Assembly: GCA_020631735.1 (NCBI GenBank)
Contig: CM036199.1
Location: 14,290,834-14,354,833, forward strand
DNA length: 64,000 nucleotides
Reading direction: 5' to 3'
Source of the DNA: Saccharum officinarum
Taxonomy: Eukaryota; Streptophyta; Magnoliopsida; Poales; Poaceae
This document shows, in pieces, positions 21,662-32,995 of the stretch (position 1 is its first letter; each line of letters begins with the position of its first letter). The notes below the pieces were generated by a model, which saw only the letters and a program-made list of their open reading frames with translations, had not been told where the DNA came from and did no database searches. The translations under genes and the position numbers were made by a program.

Positions 21662-24600
21662 GTGAACTACAAGACCGGTGGATCTCATTGGGTTATTGAT
21701 AGTGGTTGCACTCAACATATGACCGGTGATCCTCGTATGTTCACCACCATTGAAGAAAATGGAATATGTCAAGAGAAGATCACATTTGGGGATAATTCAA
21801 AGAGCAAAGTCAAGGGTATAGGCAAGATTGCAATATCACATGATCATTCACTCTCAAATGTGCTCTATGTTGCTTCATTGAGTTTCAACTTGTTATCCGT
21901 TGGGCAACTTTGTGACCTTGGCTTCCAATGCTTGTTCACACCAAATGAAGTGGAAGTTTCAAAGATATATGACAAGCAAGTGATATTCAAAGGCTTTAGA
22001 TACAACAATCTTTATCTTGTTGACTTCACCTCCGAAGATGCAAATTTGATGACATGTTTGTTCACCAAGACCTCACTTGGTTGGCTTTGGCATAGGAGGC
22101 TTGCTCATGTTGGAATGAACACTCTCAACAAGCTATTGAAGAAAGAACTAGTGAGAGGATTGAAGGATGTGAAGTTTGAAAAGGACAAACCTTGTAGTGC
22201 ATGTCAAGCGGGCAAACAAGTTGCAAACACTCATCCAACCAAAGCTTTCATGTCAACTTCAAGAGTGCTAGAACTTCTACACATGGATTTGTTTGGGCCT
22301 ACAACATACAAGAGCTTGGGTGGTAATCTCTATTGTCTTGTGATAGTGGATGACTACTCAAGGTATACATGGACTTTCTTCCTTCATGACAAATCCGAAG
22401 TGGCAAATTGTTTCAAGAAGTTTGCAAAGAGAGCTCAAAATGAATTTGAAGTCAAGATAAAGAAGATTAGAAGTGACAATGGCAAAGAGTTTGACAACAC
22501 CAACATTGAAGCTTATTGTGATGAAATTGGAATCAAGCATGAGGTCTCTTCAACCTACACTCCTCAACAAAATGGTGTAGTTGAGAGAAAGAACCGAACT
22601 TTGATCACCCTTGCAAGAACAATGCTAGATGAGTACAACACTCCGGAGAAGTTGTGGCCGAGGCAATCAACACCGCATGCTATGCTTCAAATCGCCTCTT
22701 CCTACAAAAGTTTCTTGGCAAGACCCCCTATGAGTTGCTTAATGGGAAGAAGCCGGACGTCTCTTTCTTCCGGGTGTTTGGTTGCAAATGTTACATCTAC
22801 AAGAAGCGTCAACACCTAGGGAAGTTTCAAAGACGTTGTGATATTGGTTTTCTTGTTGGTTACTCATCAAAGTCCAAAGCATATAGAGTATTTAACCATG
22901 CCACCGGTTTGGTTGAAGAAACATATGATGTGGAATTTGATGAATCTAACGGCTCCCAAGGAGCAATTGAGAATTGTGATGATGTAGGTGATGAACCCTT
23001 GAGGGAGGCCATGAAGAACATGCCAGTGGGAGACATCAAGCCAAAAGATGATGATGACGATGTACAAATTGTTGATCCACCATCTTCATCACGTGTGCCT
23101 CAAGATGATGACAAGAATGAGAGAGTTGAAAATGAAGACATTTATGTCTCTCATGAACAAGCCGAGGACAAGCTCAAGATGTTGATGCTCCCCATCCACC
23201 TCCTCAAGTGGTTGATAGAAGAAATTCACCACTACTTCAAGCACATCCACAAGATCTCATCATAGGGAGTCCTACAAAGGGAGTAATGACTCGATCTCAA
23301 AAGCTAGCTTCTTTTGTTGAACATCACTCTTTTGTCTCTTGCGTTGAACCTAAGAATGTAGAAGAAGCTCTTCAAGATCCGGATTGGGTGAATGCAATGC
23401 ATGAAGAATTGAACAACTTCACCCGCAATCAAGTATGGACACTTGAAGAGCATCCTAAAGGTGCAAGAGTCATTGGAACCAAGTGGGTGTTCCGAAACAA
23501 GCAAGATGACCAAGGCATAGTGGTGAGGAACAAGGCAAGACTAGTTGCAAAGGGGTTCTCTCAAGTTGAAGGTCTTGATTTTGGAGAGACCTTTGCACCC
23601 GTTGCAAGACTTGAAGCCATTCGTATCCTCCTTGCATATGCATCACATCATGATATGAAACTATATCAAATGGATGTGAAAAGTGCATTCTTAAATGGCT
23701 TTATAAATGAACTAGTCTATGTTAATCAACCTCCCGGGTTTGAAGACCCTAGATATCCTAATCATGTTTATAGGTTGTCCAAGGCGTTATATGGGCTCAA
23801 GCAAGCCCCTAGAGCGTGGTATGAGCGCCTCCGGGACTTCCTCATTGAGAAGGGCTTCACCATTGGGAAGGTCGACACCACACTATTCACCAAGAAGTTT
23901 AATGGGGAGATCTTTATTTGTCAAGTATATGTTGATGATATCATCTTCGGATCAACAAATGAAGATTATTGCAAGGAATTTGGTGAATTGATGTCGAAGG
24001 AGTTCGAGATGTCAATGATTGGTGAGCTCACATTCTTCCTTGGATTTCAAGTAAAGCAAATGAGAGAAGGGATTTTCATCTCTCAAGAAAAGTATACCAA
24101 GGATCTTCTCAAAAGATTCAAGATGGAAGAATGCAAACCAATCAAGACCCCAATGCCATCAAATGGACATCTCGACCTAGATGAGGGAGGTAAACCGGTT
24201 GATCAAACTCTCTACCGTTCTATGATTGGTAGCTTGTTGTACCTTACCGCATCTAGGCCCGATATCATGTTTAGTGTGTGCATGTGTGCCCGCTTTCAAG
24301 CGTGCCCTAAAGAACCTCACTTAAGTGCCGTAAAAAGAATCCTAAGATATCTTAAGCTCACCCCAAGCATTGGTCTTTGGTATCCCAAAGGAGCTAGATT
24401 CCAACTAGTTGGCTATTCCGATTCGGACTATGCCGGTTGCAAAATTGATAGAAAAAGCACATCCGGAGGGTGCCATTTGCTTGGAAGATCTTTAGTATCT
24501 TGGTCATCTAAAAAGCAAAATAGTGTGGCTTTGTCCACCGCCGAGGCGGAATACATTGCCGCGGGGGCTTGTTGTGCACAAATCTTATATATGAAACAAA

Positions 24601-24884
24601 CCCTCCTAGACTATGGAATTGTTCTTGAAAAGGTGCCACTTTTATGTGATAATGAAAGTGCCGTTAAAATTGCTAACAATCCGGTACAACACTCTCGCAC
24701 CAAGCACATTGATATCCGCCATCACTTTCTAAGAGATCACGTTGCTAAAAATGACATATCACTAGAAGGTGTAAGAAGTGAAAATCAATTAGCGGATATC
24801 TTCACTAAACCTTTGGATGAGGCAACCTTTTGTAGGTTAAGAAGTGAACTCAATGTGCTTGATTCTAGCAACTTTAAAAAATGA
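21662..24884 (+). pseudogene. pol of family 1 copy A (PR-INT-RT-RNase H), two frameshifts
   Basis: Protease has the DSGC active-site motif near the start. Integrase has HRRLAHVG and CSACQAGK (HHCC zinc finger) and its D, D and E in [18 protein letters not shown] and [10 protein letters not shown]. Reverse transcriptase has YVDDIIFG. RNase H runs to [10 protein letters not shown], and the ORF stops at 24882-24884. A lost G near 22655 and another near 23165 shift the frame; copy B is open at both sites. The first codon is preceded directly by an in-frame TAG (21659-21661), so simple read-through from gag would not work. Confidence 0.9.
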
Positions 24885-26580
24885 GCGTGTGTTGTCCCTT
24901 GCATTGCATTGTATAATATGCCATGTTTATTTTATCGCAATGCTTTTAGGGCTTGGCTAACACGGTTACGATAACCCTTCTTTGGAGGAGTGAAGAAGCC
25001 TAACCGTGGATCAAACTTGACAAGCATCCTAGCTTTACCTTCTTGTATTGCATTGCATATGCATGGTTGTTTGTTTGGCGTTTCTTTTCGGTTTCGCTTT
25101 GAGCAACCTCTGTGTTCGTCCATGGATAGAGAGAGCATTTTGACGCTCCTAAAGGTTCAAAAACTCTATTGCATGGCCATACGTTGCTCCTTGGGTGTTT
25201 ATTGCCTATTTTCTTAAAAATAATACTAGCCTAAGGCAATCTATTTTGAAAAATTTGAGGGTTTGAGTGAGGTCACTCATATCGTGTTCCAATTGGTGTT
25301 TATTTGTGTCTTTTTGAATTGGAACCTGATTGGGAGAAGTCGCGTCGTAGTTCGGAACGAAGAAGGGCGAAGAACAGTGACCGGACGCTGGACCGGACGC
25401 TGCACCGGACGCAGTGATGCTTCACCACCGCGTCCGGTCCCGGCGTCCACCAGCGCGTCCGGTCATCCAGAAGACCAACTCCAGATCTAGTGATCGGACG
25501 CTGCACCGGACGCGCCTCTGTTGACCACCGCGTCCGGTCCCGGTTACCACCACCGCGTCCGGTCATTCGCGATGAATTCCCGAGCTCCCCTCGACCGGAC
25601 TCTGACCGCGTCCGGTCAGTCCTCACCGGACGCGTCCGGTCACTCCAGGAGCTTACTGGAGTGTGACCGGACGCTGCACCACCGCGTCCGGTCATAACGA
25701 CCACCGCGTCCGGTCATCACGCGTCGAGCGGATCTAACCCTTCATATATCGGTTCGTCCTCGGCCGTATTTTTCAATCCGCCGAGCCTCTTCCGCCGCCG
25801 CCTCGCCAAATCCGCCGGAGCCGCCGCGTCCTTGCCGTCTTCCTCGCCTCCGGCAAACCCAGCCGCGTCTCCTCGCCCGCGCTAGCCTCGCTCGCGCGCT
25901 CGCTGCCGCCCTGCCCGCAGCCACGCCTCTGCCCGCGCTTGCCCTCGCCAGTCGCGCAGTCGCGCCACCGCGCCGCTCGCACCTCCGCGCCGGTGAGCCG
26001 CGACCTTGCTGCCGGTGAGCCGCGCTCCCTTTGCCAGCATCACCTCCGGCAGTGGACTGCCTCACGCTCGCCTCTGATCGTTCTTCGTCGAGTTGCCCTA
26101 ACCCTAACCCTAGGGTTCGCGTAACGTCGTTCGATCGTTCGTCGTCGAGGTTTTGTCGCGCGTCGTCTTCTTCGCGAGGTTGTTTCGCGTCACCTTGACC
26201 TCCTCGCTAGGGTTTGCCGTAATTCTTTCTTTTAATCCTAATTGCATCATGTTTCGGCAAATCAGAGCTCGTCGGCGATTTCGGGGAATCTCGCGATCTA
26301 GGTCACCTCATCTTGTCACCGTCGTCTCGTCGATCCGAGGTAGCTTCGCGTTTCGATTCACATCGTATCTCATATGCTTGCTATCTCTAGGGTTTCGTAC
26401 CTTTTAGTTATATATGTGCTTATAGTAGATCTCTCTATTCCGTCGTTGCAGCGAGTCTGTCCGTGTGTCAGGGTGAGATCAGTTTGCTGAATCCGAGGCC
26501 AAGCCTGCGGATACGGATTGAGGCCAAGCCTCTCGAGTGACAGTTCACCATCTTTCAGAGGTTTCGGTCAGTTTGTCAGC
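24885..26580 (+). other. pol-to-env spacer with palindrome array and possible internal promoter/leader
   Basis: First ~490 bp are unremarkable. A second array of the LTR palindrome follows (25378-25725), then a TATA-like catatatc at 25743-25750, and a GC-rich C-heavy stretch resembling a plant 5' leader. A candidate intron is 26340-26451 (CCGAG|GTAGC ... GTTGCAG|CGAG). Copy B has the same arrangement. Promoter and intron are inference from sequence only. Confidence 0.5.
25378..25725. repeat. Second palindrome array, upstream of the env-like ORF (copy A)
   Basis: Around 15 copies or half-sites of the same accggacgcgtccggtca family that marks the LTRs, about 650 bp from the nearest pol or env-like coding end on average. 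It is not a misplaced LTR: the LTR sequence around the array is absent. Confidence 0.85.
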
Positions 26581-28114
26581 ATGGTGCGTTGCAAGAACGC
26601 GGTGGTGCTCCTGGTGACGGGGACGACAGTCCTCCTCGTCGGTCTGAGATTGCACGTGGGAAGCGTATCAAGATCTTGGCCAGAAAGAAGAAGAAGACAC
26701 TTACAGAGGCAGAGATTGCTCAGGCCGTGGCAGATGCAGCAGAGCAGGCAGAGAGAGGTGGCAGGAGCAGTGGCATACGCATAGGCGAGCGTCGCTTTCA
26801 TCTAGAAGGTCGACAGCTCGGCACAGAGGCCACTGGGTACTGAGGATACTGGAGCTACAGAGGGTATGTCAGTTGATCCACCTCCAGAGGCCACAGAGGC
26901 TCTAGAGGCCACAAGGCTCCAGAGGCTACAGAGGACACAGAGGAGCAGCCAGCTCAGTCTCCACCACGTCGCCGCTCCACACGCGCACGTACTCAGGTGA
27001 CTCCTAGGCCAGAGGGCCAGCGTCGTGGAGCACGTCCTCCTCCCAGAGCTAGAGGTTCACCCCCGGTCGAGCACTTTGACTTGAGGGGTGCTACAGCACG
27101 TCAGGTGCAGGGGTTGAGGTTCGGAGGTCAGTCGGTGGTTTCCACCTGTGAGGGATCCCAGAGCTTCAGAAGGCTTCTATACCCCACTTCAGGAGGATTT
27201 CTACAGGGCTCTAGTTGACAGCGGTATTGCTTTCCGACCACAGAGGGTCTGTCGACTTGAGTCACTAGTTGAGGTTGTGGGAGAACAGCTACGTCCGCAC
27301 CTGTCCTTTCTGCCAGGCTTGTCAGATCTTCTTGGACGGACAGGTGCATACTGCGGCACATGGGTCAGAGAGTTTTATGCTTCACTATGGATTGATCCTG
27401 CCCATGATTTCATTCACTTTGCATTCCGAGGCCGCGATCACCGTCTATACAGCACCAGAGTGCGGGAGATTCTCAGACTCCCAGCTTCCAACACGAAGAT
27501 ACATCAGCTGTGTTTTGGTCAGACTCCTCCACCGAGACGCCCTCACGGCGGGGCAGTGCCACCTACAGACTTGATTCGACCCTGCTTCCGTGAGCCTTTT
27601 TGGCGAAGGGTCTCGTCGCACGCCTGCCAGTTTGACACCACTTGCCAGAGTTCTGGATGCTATAGTCAGACGCACTCTACTTCCCAGACTTGGCTACAGA
27701 GAGGGACTGACTCGGATGCAGCTATGGGTTGTTCACACCACCTCCTCTCACAGACACAGTTTGACATTTGGGATCTCATACTTAGTGAGATGGAGGACAC
27801 CATAGCTGAGGGCTTCAAGGGTAATCGTCAGCTGCCTATGCACACTGGATCTGCTTCATCATTAGATCATCCATTCAGCTACCAGCAGAGATCCGAGCTG
27901 AGATATCAGATACTACTACTGCTTTTCCCTGAGTATGATATCCGTCAGCTTTTGGGCTTCAGTCACTAGAGATCAGGCCCCAGTGCCAGGACAGCGTGTG
28001 CGACCTGAGGTTCCTGAGACAGCGGCTGAGCAGGACGCCACAGTTGATGAGCTTGCAGAGGCAGAGCTTGCCGATCTTGACGCTCAGCCCCCTGCTGATC
28101 TTCCTGAGATGTGA
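26581..28114 (+). pseudogene. Env-like third ORF, copy A, low-quality and truncated by gap
   Basis: Same protein as 37924-40407 but broken by many small indels (for example near 26835, 26910, 27124, 27600 and 27950), increasingly toward the gap, as expected at a poorly covered contig end. At the two places where copy B has stops TGA 38584 and TAG 38854, this copy has CGA and CAG, so the ancestral frame was open there. Confidence 0.8.
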
Positions 28115-28214
28115 NNNNNNNNNNNNNNNNNNNNNNNNNNNNNNNNNNNNNNNNNNNNNNNNNNNNNNNNNNNNNNNNNNNNNNNNNNNNNNNNNNNNNN
28201 NNNNNNNNNNNNNN
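28115..28214. other. Assembly gap (100 N) joining two overlapping contigs
   Basis: 100 Ns. Sequence to the left ends inside the env-like ORF. Sequence to the right restarts at the position equivalent to 16844, inside the foldback element upstream of the same LTR. Confidence 1.
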
Positions 28215-28992
28215 GCACATAACTTTTATGTATATAATATTTTGCGGAACAAACTTATCAGCATAATTTCTTATGAAGCTACAAAATATACACAAAACTT
28301 TTATTGTACAAAATTATACACAAAACTTGGCTAATAAGTTCCGCTCTGCAAATGTTATATTTGTCAAGTTGTGATATATAAGTTGTGGTAATGAGTTATG
28401 CATAAAAGTTATACGTTATAACTTAACAACTTTCTAAAAAAGAAAAGTTGTGAAAATATTTTTTTGCCAAAAATAGAAAGTTGCGGGACTACTCAGTTGT
28501 ATGCTGGATTTGAATCCAGTGAACACCCGACAAGTGGAATTGGCAGTTGACCCAAGCCACAAAAGAAAACCAATGAAATCTAGACGCCCTTGAAATATGA
28601 AATGGTTGAATACGCGGCGAAAGTCTCCCCCGCCAAGGGGCATTGTTGGGGCAGGCTTCTGCTTCTGTGGCCCCCTGGTTCGCCTTTTGCCGTCCCCGCA
28701 TTCGTTACCAACGCTAGGCGCATGCCTTTTGCGTGACACGTATTTGCATACCATTTCGCCTCATGCTCTCGCCTCATGTTAGCTGCAGGTAGTTGCCAGA
28801 TCCTCTCCAATCAACAGGGGGAATGCTAATACAGGATGGTTCTCCGATGGAAGTGGGCGAAATGACCGTCGCAACAGGGTCGAGGCGCACTAGAGAACCC
28901 ACGACAAAAGGGAAGAGGCGAAAAGCGCATTCTCCGAGAAGGAGAGCCGGTTGACGATGCCAAAAGAGGAAATTAGAGAGACAACCAAGTGG
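28215..28992. other. Repeat of the host flank at 16844-17638
   Basis: Matches the right half of the foldback element and the unassigned flank before copy A, with many single-base deletions and few substitutions. It is host flank, not part of the element, so its repetition indicates duplication of the locus or of the assembly. Confidence 0.9.
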
Positions 28993-30584
28993 TGAAAGCA
29001 TCTAGGCCCCGAAGTTTGGTTTCGGCAATTGATGACAACGCTTTATTACCATGACTAACGTGTGTTTTGCAGAAACTTTGGTAAGTTAGGTCATGGAGTT
29101 TTAACTGCTTTGGGCACCATGGTATTCATGCCCCTTGATGAAAATCGTTTCGGTTTTCAAAAGAGTGACGTCAAGATTAAGGACGGTTAGTTCCGGATGT
29201 CGAGGTGTTGAGATACATTTGGAATAGTCGTTAGGATCTTCGTTTTTCTCTTTTGGCCGTACTATAAAGGGGGCATGAGCGGGTAGCTTGACCTAGGCGA
29301 GTCCTACGTTTAGGTGTGGTGCACACTTTTAAACTTGGCGCTAGGCAGCTCTAGAATAGCTCAAAGTTCAGTTGGAAGCAACTTGGTTCAAGTTTGACGC
29401 GTTTCGGAGAGTTTCGGGTCGTTTTCCCATGACCGGACGCGGTCCTCGGCATGACCGACGCGTCCGGTCAGTACAGTTCCGCGGCTAGGGTTTCAGCTCT
29501 GACACCGGACGCGGTCCTCGCGAGGACCGAACGCGTGGTCAGAAGTCGACACGTGTCACTTGAGGGAAACACACGATCGGACGCGACTGGGTGTGATCGG
29601 CGCGTCCGGTCATAGTCCAGTAAGGTCCAGAGACGACCGGACGCGTCCGGTCATCACCGATCGGACGCGGTCGTGCGTCCGGTGCGAGTACAGTATGCTT
29701 CCTGCACGATCGGACGCGTCCGGTCACCCCTGACCGGTGCGTCCGGTCACTCAGCTGTTTTTCGGATTTCGACCGTTACGAGCGACCGGCGCGTCCGGTC
29801 AGTTCAACCGGCGCGTTCGGTCAGCTCGTGTTTTGCTGAGTCAGCAGGTAACGTTTCGTTTTGTCTGTGGGTGTATAAATACATCCCCACCACCTCTTTT
29901 AGAGGTCTCTTGCTCATTTGATCAACTGAAAAAACACCTTTGGAGTGCAAGGGAGTGCAAGAACACTAGTGAGGATAGAGATTTGAGAATCAAAGCTTGA
30001 GAGTTCCTCACTAGCGATTAGAGAGTAGCAAGTGTGTATCCACCTTCTCATTTGGGCTCGTAGTGTCAAGTGAGAGTTCTAGCTTGTTACTCTTGGTGAT
30101 CGCCATCACCTAGACGGCGTGGTGGTGATTGGGAGTTGGTGATCATCCGCGGAGCTTGTGGATGACCCAACTCATCTTGTGAGCGGTTTGGTGATTCATC
30201 GCGATGGAGTGTCGAAGAATCAACCCGTAGAGAGCACTTGATCCTTGCGCGGATCAAGGGGGAGCTACACCCTTGCGTGGGTGCTCCAACGAGGACTAGT
30301 GGGAGTGGCGACTCTCCGATACCTCGGAAAAACATCGCCGTGTTCCTTGCCCCTTTACATTCAAGCATTTACTTTCTCATATTTACTTTCATTGCTTGTT
30401 TTACATTCCTAGACTTGCCATGCTAGACTAGGATTGGAAACTAGGGTGCAAAACTTTGTATCGATAGACTCTCTAGGAACACAAGTAGACACTAGGGGTG
30501 AATTCGGCTTGTAGGATTTAATTCTTGCATTTAATTTTTAGAAAAGCCCAATTCACCCCCCTCTTGGGCATCTTGATCCTTTCA
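28993..30584 (+). repeat. 5' LTR, family 1 copy B (1592 bp)
   Basis: Same LTR as 17639-19248 with about 18 fewer bases, almost all single-base losses. At most diagnostic positions where 5' LTR A and the 3' LTR differ, this copy agrees with A. The palindrome array is at about 29430-29825 and the TATA near 29874. Confidence 0.95.
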
Positions 30585-30586
30585 AT

Positions 30587-30599
30587 TGGTATCGGAGCC
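30587..30599 (+). other. Primer binding site, copy B
   Basis: TGGTATCGGAGCC two bases after the LTR. Confidence 0.85.
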
Positions 30600-30637
30600 G
30601 TGTTGCTCCTCTTTTAGGCTTTACCGCCTAGAGCAAG

Positions 30638-32981
30638 ATGTCTAACGGGAAGGACCACCTCCCACTTTGAGGGGGATGATTTTCCATATTGGAAAATCCG
30701 CATGGAGGCGTATCTCGAAGCCATAGATGTTGGATGTCTTAGAGCCGCAACCGAAGGGCTTCCCGCTATCAAGGATCCCGCAAACCCCATTGGTGACGAG
30801 GAGAAGTACGACCGGTGGAATGCAAAGGCCAAAAATGCACTCTACCCGGGCTTAGGCAAAGATATCTTCAATCGTGTGCGTAATGCAAAGAACGCTCATG
30901 AATTGTGGGAAAATCTTTGTGCTCTCCATGAGGGAACTAAGAGTGAGCGTGAGGAACGCTATCACATAGCTTTAAAGAAAATTAATTCTTTTGAGATGCT
31001 TCCCAAAGAAAGTGCTAATGACATGTACACTCGCTTGAATGTTCTTGTAGAGGACCTCAATGCTCTTGGCTCACTAAAATGAGCCAATCGGATGTTGCAA
31101 GGAAGATCTTGAGCGTGCTTCCCGTTGAGAAGTATGGTCACATTGTCACCGTGCTTCACCAAAGTGATCTTTCCACCGCAACACCGACTCAAGTATTAGG
31201 GAAAATCAATGCTCATGAGATGTACATGCATATCACTCCGGAAGAGGGCTCATCATCTTCCAAGAAGAAAGACTTGGCCTTCAAAGCTAGTCATGACAAG
31301 AAGAAGAAGAAGGGCCAAGCCATGATGGTGCAAGAAAGCTCAAGTGAAAGTGATTTTGATGATGAATCACTTGCACTCATGGTGAGAAAGACCACCAAGA
31401 TGCTAAAGAAGCTCAACAAGAGTGGCATCAAGTTCGATGGCAAGAAGAAGAAATTCTTCACAAGTAGCAAGAGAAAGCCAATCTCGGAGATGGATTGCTA
31501 CAATTGTGGTGAACTTGGCCACCTAGCTCATCAATGCCCTAGACCACCAAAAGACAAGTACAAGAACAAGAACAAGGCAAGAAAAATGATTCAAGTGATG
31601 AAGAAGAAGAGAAGAAGAAGAACAAGCCATACAAGAAGAAGGATGGCAAGAAGAAGGAGTTCCACAAGAAGAAGAAGGGAGGAAAGGCATACATTGTTGG
31701 TGATTGCTCACCGACATTGAATCATCTTGTGAGTCCTCCAAAGATGAGAGCGATGATGAGAAAGAGAAGGTTGCCGCATTTGTGATGGGGCCATCATCTT
31801 CACCGATATCTTCATCACCACCTTCACCGCCTCCTTCACCATCATCGTCCACTACTCACCTATGCCTTATGGCCAAGGGTGAACGAAAGGTACAAAACCA
31901 TGATAGTGATGATAATGATGATAGTGATAGTGATGATGAATATGACGCACTTCTTATGATAAACTTGTAAAATTGCTAAACAAATACACTAAAATCATAA
32001 GAAGGACTAGAAATGAAAATGATGATCTTCAAAATGAAAATGAATCACTCTCATCCAAGCTTGAAAATATTCAAAAGACTAGTGGTGAGCTTAGAGTTCA
32101 AAATGAAGTGATGTCTTCCACTCTCAAGGAGCTCAAAACCTCTTATAAAGAGCTTAAAGATCAACATGATAAACTTGAGAAGAAGCATGATGAGCTCATC
32201 ACTAGCCATAATTCTCTAAAGGACAAATACACCACATTAAAAATTGACTATGATAGTCTTGTGGTTGCTAATGAACTTGCTCTTGAGACACATGATGCTA
32301 CTAACTATGTTGTTAAGTGTGATATAGCTACATCATGTGATGATTTGATCATTGAAAGCATTGAGCAAGGTTCTAGTAGCAAAGGCAAGAGTGTGGTTGA
32401 GTCAAGCAACTATGATGATTATGCCAAGATCAAGTGTGAGAATGAGAAGCTTGCAAATGAGAACAAGAAGCTAAAAGGTTTGATGGCTCTTGAGAAGCAA
32501 CCAACAAATGAGTCACTCATTGAAGAAAACAAAAAAGCTCAAGCAAGAAAAAGAGCATCTCAAGACCGGTCTAAGCAAGTTCACAAGAGGCCAACATTTG
32601 CAAAGTGAGCTCCTCATGAACACCGTAATGAAGATGGATAGAAGTGGTATTAGGTACTTGACAAAACAAGAGAAGAAAGCAAAAGCTCAACAACAACAAA
32701 GCAAGTCAAAGCCCAAACCAAAGAGATGTGTTGAGTGTGGTCAAGAAGGTCACTTTGCTCATGAATGCAAAACTCCACCACCACAACCCTTGCCCAAGTA
32801 TGCTAGACCTTTTGCCTTCAATGCTCATTATATGCTAAGAAAAGATTCAAATGGAAAGATGAAAGTCATGTTTTTGTGTCCCCCAAACAAGAATAGGCCA
32901 AAGAAAATATGGGTTGCCAAGTCACTAGTGGAGAAAGTCAAGGGCCCCTCTCAAGTTTGGGTCCCTAAACAAAAAGCTTGA
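30638..32981 (+). pseudogene. gag of family 1 copy B, frame interrupted by small deletions
   Basis: Same architecture as copy A: gag core, first CCHC knuckle, Lys/Asp-rich spacer, coiled coil, second knuckle, then VWVPK and TGA 32979-32981. The tryptophan codon that is amber in copy A is TGG here. Single-base losses occur in the first 30 codons, near 31067, 31578, 31706 and 31951, and one A is gained near 32535. The C-terminal segment from about 32600 is open to the stop. Confidence 0.85.
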
Positions 32982-32995
32982 TCTCTTGTGTGTAT

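Larger units (their letters stand above)
17639..28114 (+). mobile_element. Sirevirus-like Copia retrotransposon, family 1, copy A (cut by gap)
   Basis: Order: 5' LTR, primer binding site, gag, pol (protease-integrase-RT-RNase H, the Copia order), a ~1.7-kb spacer, and an env-like third ORF that runs into the gap. Long LTRs, an extra ORF after pol, a gag with two zinc knuckles and the Met-tRNA PBS are Sirevirus traits. It is near-identical to copy B including its 5' flank, and I interpret it as the same insertion assembled twice. Confidence 0.95.

Noticed and set aside
26095..26116. Interstitial telomere repeat (ccctaaccctaaccctaggg)
   Set aside because: The plant telomere unit is CCCTAAA; this is a short CCCTAA run common in plant 5' leaders and is present identically in copy B of the element.
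26589..26843. A separate small gene (84 aa, plus strand) at the start of the env-like region
   Set aside because: It is the first exon-like part of the broken copy A third ORF, shifted by an indel; copy B reads through as one long frame.
32971..32981. Classical -1 slippery heptamer at the gag-pol junction (caaaaagcttga)
   Set aside because: In the gag frame the codons are CAA AAA GCT TGA, which do not fit the X XXY YYZ rule, and in copy A and family 2 a TAG blocks the other frame before protease.
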